Below, in pieces: positions 50,761-59,336 of a stretch of 64,000 nucleotides of DNA (positions are counted from its first letter, which is position 1; every line of letters begins with the position of its first letter). Under the pieces are notes generated by a model. It saw only the letters and a program-made list of their open reading frames with translations, searched no databases and was not told the origin of the DNA. Location of the stretch: contig JAGXRD010000083.1 of NCBI GenBank assembly GCA_018336035.1, positions 25,373-89,372 of the forward strand. The letters run 5' to 3'. This stretch comes from Alphaproteobacteria bacterium (GTDB taxonomy: Bacteria; Pseudomonadota; Alphaproteobacteria; Ferrovibrionales; Ferrovibrionaceae). The translations under genes and the position numbers were made by a program.

Positions 50761-51644
50761 GTGAAGCCGTGATTGCCTCTCCCGTCGCTAAACCGGCGAC
50801 CGAGCAAAGCCCGGCGCGGCGCGCATTGCGCCGCCTGTTCCGCCGCAAGGGCGCCGTCTTCGGCCTAGCCGTCGTGCTACTGTTCATCGCCTTTGCGCTG
50901 CTGGCTGAACTGATCGCCCCTTACGATCCGATTGTCGCCGACTGGAGCGCACTGCGCGGCGAACCGACGCTGGAGCATCCCTTCGGCGGCGACGAGCTGG
51001 GTCGCGACGTGCTGAGCCGCGTGATCCATGGTGCCCGCGCCTCGCTGTTCGCCGGTGTCGTTTCGGTGGTGCTGGCGCTGCTGATCGGGATTCCCGTGGG
51101 CCTGCTCTCGGGCTATGCCGGCGGCCTGGTCGATGGCGTGATCATGCGCTTCACCGATGCCATGCTGGCTGTCCCATTCTTGATTCTTGCCATCGCCATG
51201 GCGGCCTTCCTCGGGCCCAGCCTGACCAATGCCATGATTGCGATCGGAATTGCAGCCGCACCCATTTTTGTGCGCTTGACCCGCGCACAGGTGCAGGCCG
51301 TGAAGGTGGAAGACTATATCGAGGCCGCACATGCAGTGGGCAATTCGCCGCTGCGCATCGCGTTCCGCCATATCCTGCCGAATATCTGGCCGGCCCTCAT
51401 GGTGCAGTCGACGCTGACGATTGCCACCGCCATCATCGCCGAAGCCAGCCTCTCCTTCCTCGGCCTTGGCCAGCAGCCGCCGGAGCCAAGCTGGGGCAGC
51501 ATGCTGAACACTGCCAAGGACTACATGTCGGACGCGCCATGGATGGCGGTCTATCCCGGCCTGTCGATCTTCCTGGTCGTGCTCTGCTTCAACCTTCTGG
51601 GCGACGGCCTGCGCGACGCCTTCGATCCGCGTCACAAGGAATAG
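50757..51644 (+). CDS. Peptide ABC transporter permease (DppC-like)
   Basis: 295 aa second permease. An N-terminal cytoplasmic basic segment (RRALRRLFRRKG) precedes the first helix VFGLAVVLLFIAFALLAEL. DppC-type motifs are EHPFGGDELGRDVLSRVIHGARASLFAGV, then the EAA loop DYIEAAHAVGNSPLRIAFRHILPNIWPALMVQ, and GLGQQPPEPSWGSML. Ends DGLRDAFDPRHKE, a usual DppC C-terminus. Last of the transporter genes; a cupin gene follows after 66 bp. Confidence 0.95.
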   Translation: MSEAVIASPVAKPATEQSPARRALRRLFRRKGAVFGLAVVLLFIAFALLAELIAPYDPIVADWSALRGEPTLEHPFGGDELGRDVLSRVIHGARASLFAGVVSVVLALLIGIPVGLLSGYAGGLVDGVIMRFTDAMLAVPFLILAIAMAAFLGPSLTNAMIAIGIAAAPIFVRLTRAQVQAVKVEDYIEAAHAVGNSPLRIAFRHILPNIWPALMVQSTLTIATAIIAEASLSFLGLGQQPPEPSWGSMLNTAKDYMSDAPWMAVYPGLSIFLVVLCFNLLGDGLRDAFDPRHKE

Positions 51645-51710
51645 CCCTCGCCTCTTGCCGCGCTCCCGGGTGGCGACTACCATCCTCCGTATACGTTGCG
51701 GAGGAGCGTC

Positions 51711-52208
51711 ATGGGCCACGATCACGATCACCATCACCACACCGACTGGAAGCATGACGGCGTGCGGGTGATCCGGGGCGATCAGCTCGACCCGACTTCG
51801 GCCGGCAAGACGGTTGGCATGAACCGCGCCACAGCGATCAACAATGCCCGCGTCGGCGCCCAGAAAATCTGGGCCGGCACCGTACATATCCATGCCAATG
51901 CCAAGACCGGCGCACATCACCATGGCGATCTGGAAAGCGTGATCTACGTGGTGAAGGGCAAGGCGCGCATGCGGTGGGGCAACAATCTGGAATTCACCGC
52001 CGAAGCCGGGCCGGGCGATTTCATCTTCGTGCCGCCCTATGTGCCGCATCAGGAAATCAACGCCAGCACCGAGGAAGTGCTGGAATGCGTGCTGGTGCGC
52101 TCAGGCCAGGAACCGGTGGTGGTCAATCTGGATATCGAGCCGGTGGAAAAGCCCGAGAACGTGCCCTGGGTCGATCCCATTCACGCCGATCCGAACGCCA
52201 AACGCTGA
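51711..52208 (+). CDS. Cupin-domain protein with natural His-rich N-terminus
   Basis: 165 aa soluble protein. It opens MGHDHDHHHHTDWKHDG, eight His within 14 residues, before the cupin fold. Cupin motif 1 is AKTGAHHHGDLESVIYVVKGKARMRWG (His-His and Glu ligands), and motif 2 is EAGPGDFIFVPPYVPHQEINAS (His ligand), so a divalent metal site is expected. GGAGGAGCG precedes the ATG at 51711. It is followed by a DMT transporter after 6 bp and lies behind the peptide transporter. The His-run suggests nickel, zinc or copper binding in addition to the cupin site; the substrate is unknown. Confidence 0.88.
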   Translation: MGHDHDHHHHTDWKHDGVRVIRGDQLDPTSAGKTVGMNRATAINNARVGAQKIWAGTVHIHANAKTGAHHHGDLESVIYVVKGKARMRWGNNLEFTAEAGPGDFIFVPPYVPHQEINASTEEVLECVLVRSGQEPVVVNLDIEPVEKPENVPWVDPIHADPNAKR

Positions 52209-52214
52209 TCCTCC

Positions 52215-53135
52215 GTGTCTTCCCTTCAGCGCCTGCTGGGCACCGGCAACCGGCGCGGCATCATCTCCTTCTCGCTCGCCGTATTCCTCTTCGTGATCAA
52301 CGAAGTGCTGTGCAAGCTGGTCTATGGCAACCTGCCAACGCACCAGATTCTGGCCGTGCGCGGCTTGATTGCCACGGCTGTCATCCTCGGGGTGATCCAT
52401 GCGAGCGGTGCCATGCCGCGGATCGGCCGCATGTTCGACCGTCATGTGGTTCTGCGCAGCAGCGTCGACCTGGTTGGCAGCTATCTTTACATGATCGCGC
52501 TGTTCCACACTCTGATCGGCAACATGATGGCGATTCATATGTCGTCCCCGCTCATGATGACCGCCGCGGTGGCCTTGCTGATGCGCGAGCCCGTAGGCTG
52601 GCGGCGCTGGAGCGCAGTGGTGGCCGGTTTCCTGGGCGTATTGCTTGTGGTGCAACCCAGCGCCGGCAGCTTCAACGCCTATTCGATCCTCGGCGTTGGC
52701 GCGGCGATCTGTATTGTGATCCGCGACCTCGTGACCAGGAAGATCGATGACGCGATCCCGTCATCGGTCATCATTCTCACCAATGTCGGCATGATGTCGG
52801 TGGCGGCACTGTCGCTCGCGCTGATCGAGGGCTGGATCGCCATGAGCTGGCGCGATTTCGGTTTTGTCGCGCTGGCGGCAGTCTGTGTCGCTGCCGGATA
52901 TCAGTTCGCCGTCGACGCTTTCCGCCATGCCGAAGTGCCGGTGATCGTGCCGTTGCGTTATACCGGACTGCTCTGGGCCCTGGTGTTCGGCTACCTGATC
53001 TGGGGCGATGTGCCGAACACACTGGCTTCGGCCGGCATCGTGCTGATCGTCGGCAGCGGGCTTTACGTATTGCACCGCGAGCGCCTGCGCGGCAAGGAAG
53101 CGGCTGCCAAGGCCGCAGCAACACCGCCGCCCTGA
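52215..53135 (+). CDS. EamA/DMT family transporter
   Basis: 306 aa with ten predicted membrane helices in two EamA repeats. Starts with GTG at 52215 (MSSLQRLLGTGNRRGIISFS). Repeat 1: LAVFLFVINEVLCKLVYGNLPTHQILAVRGLIATAVILGV; repeat 2: AYSILGVGAAICIVIRDLVTRKID. Ends with an Ala/Pro tail (RGKEAAAKAAATPPP). DMT proteins typically export amino acids or metabolites. 6 bp behind the cupin gene, so probably the last gene of the unit; relief from excess amino acid released by the GGT/peptidase steps is a possible role. Confidence 0.92.
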   Translation: MSSLQRLLGTGNRRGIISFSLAVFLFVINEVLCKLVYGNLPTHQILAVRGLIATAVILGVIHASGAMPRIGRMFDRHVVLRSSVDLVGSYLYMIALFHTLIGNMMAIHMSSPLMMTAAVALLMREPVGWRRWSAVVAGFLGVLLVVQPSAGSFNAYSILGVGAAICIVIRDLVTRKIDDAIPSSVIILTNVGMMSVAALSLALIEGWIAMSWRDFGFVALAAVCVAAGYQFAVDAFRHAEVPVIVPLRYTGLLWALVFGYLIWGDVPNTLASAGIVLIVGSGLYVLHRERLRGKEAAAKAAATPPP

Positions 53136-53203
53136 CCGGAATGCATGGACGCCGGGCGAGCCCCCATCTACCATGATGAGAGAAATCGCCCGCATAACAT
53201 GCT

Positions 53204-53845
53204 ATGTCGACATCGACGCTCGCCGCCCTCCGCTTCTGCCTGTCGCGAAACCGCCTGCTGACGCTGCCCGGCGGCGAAATTCTTTATTTCCCCGCCGGCA
53301 ACTGGTTCAACGGCCGCAAGACCAGCCGTGTCTGGCAGTTTGTACTGATCGACAATCTGAGAATCATCGCCTGGCAGATCGTCCTGGTGCCGTGGTTCGT
53401 GGCGCATTTGCTTGAGTCACATCTTTTCTGGCGCGCCGTTGCGCTATTGCTGCTACTTCCGCTGATCGAGATCGTCGCCGCGTTAGCAAGAACGCTCTGG
53501 CTGAAATCGGTCCCGGTGAACTACACATACACCGGAGCGATCCAGACGCTCTATGATCGCTTTCCGGCAATCTACAAAACCGGCGGCTTCATGTGGGCGC
53601 CTGTTGGGCGCCGCATGCCGCTGGTGCTGGTGATTTTCTTCATGGTCATTCTGACCCTTGGCGGCGGACTGATGGCCGGCTTTGAGCTGGCCGATCTCTA
53701 TTGCCGCATGTCAGGTGAATGCCGCGTCAAGCAGGCACAACTGGATTATGACAAGCTGCTCCTAGCCGGAACATTGTTGCTAATCGGAATTCTGATCGCC
53801 TTCAATTTCCGCAACGAAGCGGTATCGCTGCCGGTGGAGCCCTAG
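53204..53845 (+). CDS. Unknown membrane protein, four hydrophobic segments
   Basis: 213 aa. Hydrophobic segments near residues 48-70 (LRIIAWQIVLVPWFVAHLL), 74-95, 138-160 (LVLVIFFMVILTLGGGLMAG) and 188-205 (LLAGTLLLIGILIAF). The region between helices two and three is soluble with Tyr/Phe (VNYTYTGAIQTLYDRFPAIY), and a Cys pair (YCRMSGECR) lies before helix four. No homologue family recognised. Codon use is like the neighbours though slightly less biased. It converges on recJ with 5 bp between stops. Confidence 0.68.
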   Translation: MSTSTLAALRFCLSRNRLLTLPGGEILYFPAGNWFNGRKTSRVWQFVLIDNLRIIAWQIVLVPWFVAHLLESHLFWRAVALLLLLPLIEIVAALARTLWLKSVPVNYTYTGAIQTLYDRFPAIYKTGGFMWAPVGRRMPLVLVIFFMVILTLGGGLMAGFELADLYCRMSGECRVKQAQLDYDKLLLAGTLLLIGILIAFNFRNEAVSLPVEP

Positions 53846-53850
53846 CCGGC

Positions 53851-55650
53851 TCAACTCGCCGGCTGCGCGGCGTCTTCCAGCACGAACTGCACGCGCTTTT
53901 CGCCGCGCCAGTGATTGGCACGCAGATGGCCGCCGATATGCAGCGGCGCTCCGGTCTGCCGCGCCTGCATCAGCGCCGGGCCGAGATCGGCCTCGACCGA
54001 ACGGAAGGCAATCGCCGCCAGTCGCGGGCCACTGCCGTCGCCCGAAGTGATCATGCAGCGCACATGTTTCTCGCCCACCACATCGGCGGTGATCACGCGT
54101 GCGCCGGCCAGCGCAAAGCGCGGCTCGGGGTTGCCTGAGCCGTAAGGGCCGAGCTGTTCCAGCTTGTCGCAAAGCTCGGCATTGGCACCGCCGACGCCGA
54201 GCGCGCCATCGAAGCCCATAGAAGCTGAGGCGCCGGCCGCCTGCACGGCCGCATCGAGCCGCGTGTTGAGGAAAGCTTTCAGCTCGTTCAGCTTGCCGGT
54301 TTCCACCGTGAGGCCGGCCGCCATGGCGTGGCCGCCGCCGTTGACCAGCAGACCCGCCTGCCCGGCCGCCACCACGGCAGCACCAAGATCGACGCCGGGG
54401 ATCGAACGGCCTGAACCCTTGCCGATACCGTTCTCGTCCAGCGCAATGACAAAGCTCGGCCGGCCGGAAGCTTCGCGCACGCGCGCCGCGACAATGCCGA
54501 TCACGCCTGGATGCCAGCCCTTGCGCGCCACCAGCGCCAGCGCGGCGCTATCGGGGACATGCTCCAGCTCCTGCATCGCTTCCAGCAGAACACCAGCCTC
54601 GATGTCCTGCCGTTCGCGATTGTAGCGGTCGAGTTCGCCGGCAATCTGCTGGGCGAGCCGGGCGTCATTGGTGGAGAGCAGCCGCGTACCGAGATCGGCC
54701 TGGCCAACACGGCCACCGGCATTGACGCGCGGACCGAGCAGGAAGCCGAGATGATAGGCGCCGGGCGGCTCGGCCACGCCAGCCACATCGGCCAGGGCGG
54801 CGAGACCAGGATTGCTGCGGCCACGCAGGATCTTGAGCCCCTGGTTCACCAGCGCACGGTTGAGGCCGGTGAGCGGCACGACATCGCACACCGTGCCCAG
54901 CGCGACGAGATCGAGCCAGCCGAGCAGGTCGGGCTCCGGGCGTTCCGACGAGTAATAACCCATGGCGCGCAGACGGCGATTGACCGCCACGACCATCAGG
55001 AAGGTGACGCCGACAGCCGCGAGCTGACCAAAGCCCGGCGTCTCGTCGAGCCGGTTGGGATTGACCACCGCCACGGCTTTCGGCAGTTCCGGCTCGGCCA
55101 GATGATGGTCGGCGACGATGACTTCCAGGCCAGCGGCGGCAGCATCTTCCAGCGGCGCGAAGGCCAGCGTGCCGCAATCGACCGTGATCACCACTTTCAC
55201 ACCTTCCCGTGCCAGCTGACGCAGCGCGGGTGCATTCGGGCCGTAGCCCTCTTTCAGGCGATCCGGGATATAGACGCGCAGCTCACGGCCGATGCTGTGG
55301 AAGAAGCGGCTGAGCAAGGCCGTCGACGTCGCGCCATCGACGTCGTAATCGCCGAAAACGGCAACGCGTTCGTCTTTCTGAATCGCATGCGCCAGCCGTT
55401 CGGCCGCCGCATCCATGTCGCGGAAACGCGACGGATCAGGCAGCAGGCGACGGAGCGAGGGATTGAGATGATCTTCCAGGCCTTCCATGCCGACACCGCG
55501 GCCGGCCAGCACGCGACCGAGGATTTCCGGCAGGCCGGCCTGCTGTGCCAAAGCAAGCGCCAGCCGATCATCGGTATTGCGCAAACGCCAGCGCCGCCCA
55601 CCGATGGAACGGGTCACGCCCAGGAAAGCAGGCGCGGACTCAACTTGCAT
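53851..55650 (-). CDS. recJ: Single-stranded-DNA-specific exonuclease RecJ
   Basis: 599 aa 5'-to-3' exonuclease acting in RecFOR recombination and mismatch repair. DHH-family catalytic motifs, with Mn-binding Asp/His residues: FGDYDVDGATST (about residue 98), VVITVDCGTLAF, VIVADHHLAEPELPKA, and the DHHA1-domain GGGHAMAAGL. The OB-fold C-terminal region ends with AQPAS. It is the last gene of the unit alaC-hom-glpX-recJ, 2 bp after the glpX stop, the arrangement seen in many alphaproteobacteria. The N-terminus begins MQVESAPAFLGVTRSIGGRRW. Confidence 0.96.
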   Translation of the reverse strand: MQVESAPAFLGVTRSIGGRRWRLRNTDDRLALALAQQAGLPEILGRVLAGRGVGMEGLEDHLNPSLRRLLPDPSRFRDMDAAAERLAHAIQKDERVAVFGDYDVDGATSTALLSRFFHSIGRELRVYIPDRLKEGYGPNAPALRQLAREGVKVVITVDCGTLAFAPLEDAAAAGLEVIVADHHLAEPELPKAVAVVNPNRLDETPGFGQLAAVGVTFLMVVAVNRRLRAMGYYSSERPEPDLLGWLDLVALGTVCDVVPLTGLNRALVNQGLKILRGRSNPGLAALADVAGVAEPPGAYHLGFLLGPRVNAGGRVGQADLGTRLLSTNDARLAQQIAGELDRYNRERQDIEAGVLLEAMQELEHVPDSAALALVARKGWHPGVIGIVAARVREASGRPSFVIALDENGIGKGSGRSIPGVDLGAAVVAAGQAGLLVNGGGHAMAAGLTVETGKLNELKAFLNTRLDAAVQAAGASASMGFDGALGVGGANAELCDKLEQLGPYGSGNPEPRFALAGARVITADVVGEKHVRCMITSGDGSGPRLAAIAFRSVEADLGPALMQARQTGAPLHIGGHLRANHWRGEKRVQFVLEDAAQPAS

Positions 55651-55652
55651 GA

Positions 55653-56675
55653 CTATACCTGGTGCGGAGGACGAATTTCCGCCTCGATGCGGCGGATCGT
55701 GCCGGTCTGCGAGCGCATGACGATGGAATTGACCCGGAAGCCGCCGTGAATGCGCTTCACGCCATGCAGCAGCGAACCATCCGTCACGCCCGTCGCGGCA
55801 AAGATCACATCGCCCGAGGCAAGATCGGCGAGCGCGTATTTGCGATCCAGCTTGTCGATGCCGAGCCGGCGCGCGCGGTTGCGTTCATCTTCATTGCGGA
55901 AGATCAGCCGCGCCTGCATCTGGCCGCCGATGCAGCGCAAAGCTGCGGCCGCCAGCACGCCTTCCGGCGCACCGCCCGACCCCATGTAAATGTCGATGCC
56001 GGTGGCCGGATCGGTGGTCGCGATAATCCCGGCCACGTCGCCATCCGAAATCAAGGCAATACGGGCGCCGGTGGTACGCACCTGGTTGATCAGTTCGGCA
56101 TGGCGCGGACGATCCAGGATGCAGACGGTGAGTTCAGACACCGCGATGCCCTTGGCCTCGGCGAGTCTTTTGAGATTCTCGGCCGGCGTGAGATCGAGAT
56201 CGACCACGCCTTCGCGCAATCCGCCACCGACCGCGATCTTGTCCATGTAGACATCCGGCGCATTCAGGAAGCAGCCGGCATTGGCGAAGGCGATCACGGT
56301 CAGGGCATTGCCGCCGCCCTTGGCGGTGATGGAGGTGCCTTCCAGCGGATCGAGCGCGATATCGATACGCGGGCCTTTGCCGGTGCCGACCTTCTCGCCG
56401 ATATAGAGCATCGGCGCTTCGTCGCGCTCACCCTCGCCGATCACGATGGTGCCGTCGATATTCAGATCGTTCAGCGCGGTGCGCATGGCGTCCACCGCAG
56501 CCTGGTCGGCCGCCATCTCGTCGCCCAGGCCGGTCAGTCTGGCAGCAGCAATCGCGGCGGCCTCGGTGACGCGCACAACCTCAAGCGTAAGATTGCGCTC
56601 GACGGAAAGGCTGCCAGCCTCTTCAACCGGCTTCTCCGTCTTCTTTTTTGCCGTCGTCGTCTTGCCTGCGGCCAT
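55653..56675 (-). CDS. glpX: Class II fructose-1,6-bisphosphatase
   Basis: 340 aa GlpX-type phosphatase of gluconeogenesis (fructose-1,6-bisphosphate to fructose-6-phosphate). The core motifs are VIGEGERDEAPMLYIGEKVG, DIALDPLEGTSITAKGGGNALTV, KIAVGGGL and GSGGAPEGVLAAAALRCIGGQMQ. The Asp/Glu cluster (GEGERDEAP, DPLEGT) holds the catalytic metals. An N-terminal Lys/Thr-rich lead (AAGKTTTAKKKTEKPVEEAG) precedes the domain and is longer than in E. coli GlpX. 9 bp behind hom. Confidence 0.96.
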   Translation of the reverse strand: MAAGKTTTAKKKTEKPVEEAGSLSVERNLTLEVVRVTEAAAIAAARLTGLGDEMAADQAAVDAMRTALNDLNIDGTIVIGEGERDEAPMLYIGEKVGTGKGPRIDIALDPLEGTSITAKGGGNALTVIAFANAGCFLNAPDVYMDKIAVGGGLREGVVDLDLTPAENLKRLAEAKGIAVSELTVCILDRPRHAELINQVRTTGARIALISDGDVAGIIATTDPATGIDIYMGSGGAPEGVLAAAALRCIGGQMQARLIFRNEDERNRARRLGIDKLDRKYALADLASGDVIFAATGVTDGSLLHGVKRIHGGFRVNSIVMRSQTGTIRRIEAEIRPPHQV

Positions 56676-56684
56676 GTCCCGTCC

Positions 56685-58019
56685 TCAGAGCGGTTCGATG
56701 CGGATCAATGCCGGCGCCTGCAGCACCGAACGCAGCTTGGCGATCTTCTTCATGGCGCGCGCCATATCGGCCTCACGCGCCTCGTGGCTGATCAGCATCA
56801 CGGCGACCGGCTGGTTCTCAGCTTCGGAACGGCCGCGCTGCACTAGGCTCTCGATGGAGATCTTTTCATCCCGCAGCACGGCCGAAACATCGGCCAGCAC
56901 GCCGGGCTGGTCGCGCACGATCAGGCGGATATAGAAACGTCCGACATGTTCGGCCATCGGCGCAGCCTTGAGCGGCTGCAGCTTCATGGCCGGCACGCCG
57001 AAAGCATGCAGGCGACGCCCGGCCGCGAGATCGGCCAGATCGGCCACCACGGCAGACGCCGTCGGGTTGCTGCCGGCGCCACGGCCTTCGAACATCATGC
57101 GGCCGACATAATCGCCCTCGGCGGCCACCGCGTTGAACACGCCATCGACATGGGCAATCGGCGTATCGGACGGCACCATGCAGGGATGCACGCGCTGCTC
57201 GATGCCGCGCGGCGTGCGATGGGAAATCGCCAGCAGCTTGATGCGGTAGCCGAATTCCTTGGCGAAGGCGATATCGACCGCCGAGACATGGCGGATGCCT
57301 TCGACATGCACGGCCTTGAAATCGACCTGCGTGTTGAAAGCCAGCGAGGTCAGCACGGCCAGCTTGTGCGCCGCGTCGATACCGTCGACATCGAAACTCG
57401 GGTCCGCTTCGGCATAGCCGAGCTGCTGGGCTTCCTTCAGCACCACGCCGAAATCGCGGCCGGTCTGGCGCATCTCGGTCAGGATGTAGTTGCAGGTGCC
57501 GTTCAGAATGCCGGTGATGCGTTCGATGCGATTGCCGACCAGGCCTTCGCGCAGAGCCTTCAGGATCGGAATACCACCCGCGACTGCAGCCTCAAAGGCC
57601 AGCGGCGCGTCTTTCATTTCGGCCATGGCAGCCAGCTTCGTGCCATGCATGGCGAGCAGTGCCTTGTTGGCGGTCACCACGCCCTTGCCGGCTTTCAGCG
57701 CGGCCTCGACCAGCGCGCGCGCCTTGCCTTCCGAGCCACCGATCAGTTCGACGACGACTTCGACTTCGGGATCGCTGACCAGATCGAGTGCATCGGTATA
57801 CCAGCGCCAGTTGCCTTTCGGCATGTCGCGCTTCTTGCGCTTGTCGCGCGCCGACACGGCCACGACCTTGATCGGGCGTCCGGCGCGGGCCGCCAGCATG
57901 CCGGCCTGCTTGTCGAGCAGTCGCACAACGCCGGCGCCGACCACACCGAGACCGGCGATACCCACTTTGAGCGGCGCCGGGGATTTCACATAAGCTTTGG
58001 TCATGGAGGCCTTAGTCAT
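56685..58019 (-). CDS. hom: Homoserine dehydrogenase
   Basis: NAD(P)H-dependent reduction of aspartate semialdehyde to homoserine for Thr/Met/Ile synthesis. 444 aa from the ATG at 58019; the alternative ATG at 58004 (MTKAYVK) would give 439 aa. The Rossmann fold starts KVGIAGLGVVGAGVVRLL, and the catalytic region runs LNGTCNYILTEM, GYAEADPSFDVDGIDAAHKL. A C-terminal ACT domain (RFYIRLIVRDQPGVLADVSAVL) serves threonine feedback. The start overlaps the alaC stop by 8 bp. Confidence 0.96.
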   Translation of the reverse strand: MTKASMTKAYVKSPAPLKVGIAGLGVVGAGVVRLLDKQAGMLAARAGRPIKVVAVSARDKRKKRDMPKGNWRWYTDALDLVSDPEVEVVVELIGGSEGKARALVEAALKAGKGVVTANKALLAMHGTKLAAMAEMKDAPLAFEAAVAGGIPILKALREGLVGNRIERITGILNGTCNYILTEMRQTGRDFGVVLKEAQQLGYAEADPSFDVDGIDAAHKLAVLTSLAFNTQVDFKAVHVEGIRHVSAVDIAFAKEFGYRIKLLAISHRTPRGIEQRVHPCMVPSDTPIAHVDGVFNAVAAEGDYVGRMMFEGRGAGSNPTASAVVADLADLAAGRRLHAFGVPAMKLQPLKAAPMAEHVGRFYIRLIVRDQPGVLADVSAVLRDEKISIESLVQRGRSEAENQPVAVMLISHEAREADMARAMKKIAKLRSVLQAPALIRIEPL

Positions 58020-59232
58020 TGGCCGCAGCCTTTACCGAAGCGTCCGGCAGGTTCGACGGCGTCGCCAGCAGCTTCTTGATGTTCTTCACGGCCTGGCGGG
58101 TGCGGTGCTCGTTCTCGACGAAGGCCAGGCGCACGAAATTGTCGCCATGCTCACCGAAGCCGATGCCCGGCGCGACGGCAACTTCGGCCTCGCGCAGCAG
58201 CAGCTTGGAGAATTCCACCGAACCAAGATGCGCGTAGCGTTCCGGGATCGGCGCCCAGCAGAACATCGAGGCATTCGGCATCGGGATATTCCAGCCCGCC
58301 GCCTGCAGGCCCTTCACCAGCACGTCGCGGCGCGACTTGTAGGTCTGGCGGATCTCCTCGACGCAATCCTGCGGGCCGTTCAGCGCCGCGGTGGCTGCCA
58401 CCTGGATCGGCGTGAAGGCGCCGTAATCCAGATACGACTTCATGCGCGCCAGCGCGCCGATCAGCGCCGGGTTGCCGGCGCCGAAACCGATACGCCAGCC
58501 CGGCATATTGTAGGTCTTCGACAGCGAGGTGAATTCGATGGCGACATCCTTGGCGCCCTTCACCTGCAGGATCGAGGGCGGCGGATTGCCATCGAAATAG
58601 ATCTCCGAATAGGCCAGATCGGAGATGATCCACATATTCCGCTTCTTGGCGTAATCGACCATCTCTTCATAGAAGGAGAGATCGACGGTCATCGCGGTGG
58701 GATTGGCCGGGAAGCTGACGATCAGCGCAATCGGCTTGGGGATGCTGTGCTGGTAGGCGCGCTCCAGCCCGGCGAAGAAGTCGATGCCCGGGCCGATCTG
58801 CACGCTGCGCACATTGGCGCCAGCGATGATGAAGCCGAAGGCATGCATCGGGTAGCTGGGATTGGGCACCAGCACGGTGTCGCCCGGGGCCGAGATCGCC
58901 ATGGCGAGATTGGCCAGGCCCTCTTTCGAGCCCAGCGTGACGATGGCTTCCTTCTCGGGGTCGAGTTCGACACCGAAGCGGCGGCCGTAATAGTTCGACA
59001 GCGCCTTGCGCAGGCCGGGCACGCCGCGGCTGGAGGAATAGCGGTGGGCTTTCGGATTGGTCGCGGCCTCAACCAGCTTGGCGACGATATGCGGCGGCGT
59101 GGCATTGTCCGGGTTGCCCATGCCGAAATCGATGATGTCTTCGCCGCGCGCCCGGGCTGCGGCCTTCATGCGGTTCACTTCCTCGAACACGTAAGGCGGC
59201 AGGCGCTTGATGCGATAGAACTCGGTATCCAT
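58012..59232 (-). CDS. alaC: Alanine/keto-acid aminotransferase AlaC type
   Basis: 406 aa class I/II PLP-dependent aminotransferase. Markers are DFGMGNPDNATPPHIV, the aromatic YSSSRGVPGLRKALSNYYGRR, NPSYPMHAFG, NPTAMTVDLSFYEEMV, and the PLP-Lys segment SLSKTYNMPGWRIGF (catalytic Lys in SLSKTY). This matches AlaC (YfdZ) glutamate-pyruvate aminotransferases; closely related LL-diaminopimelate enzymes are an alternative. First gene of the alaC-hom-glpX-recJ unit in the alphaproteobacterial order. Confidence 0.93.
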   Translation of the reverse strand: MDTEFYRIKRLPPYVFEEVNRMKAAARARGEDIIDFGMGNPDNATPPHIVAKLVEAATNPKAHRYSSSRGVPGLRKALSNYYGRRFGVELDPEKEAIVTLGSKEGLANLAMAISAPGDTVLVPNPSYPMHAFGFIIAGANVRSVQIGPGIDFFAGLERAYQHSIPKPIALIVSFPANPTAMTVDLSFYEEMVDYAKKRNMWIISDLAYSEIYFDGNPPPSILQVKGAKDVAIEFTSLSKTYNMPGWRIGFGAGNPALIGALARMKSYLDYGAFTPIQVAATAALNGPQDCVEEIRQTYKSRRDVLVKGLQAAGWNIPMPNASMFCWAPIPERYAHLGSVEFSKLLLREAEVAVAPGIGFGEHGDNFVRLAFVENEHRTRQAVKNIKKLLATPSNLPDASVKAAAND

Positions 59233-59336
59233 GGCTCTCAGGTCCAGTACGAAGAAAAGAAAACAGGGTCTCAGTTACACGAAGGCGCGGCAGCTTTTCG
59301 CCCCGCGCCTCCGCTTCAGCCTCAGTCGAAATCCGT

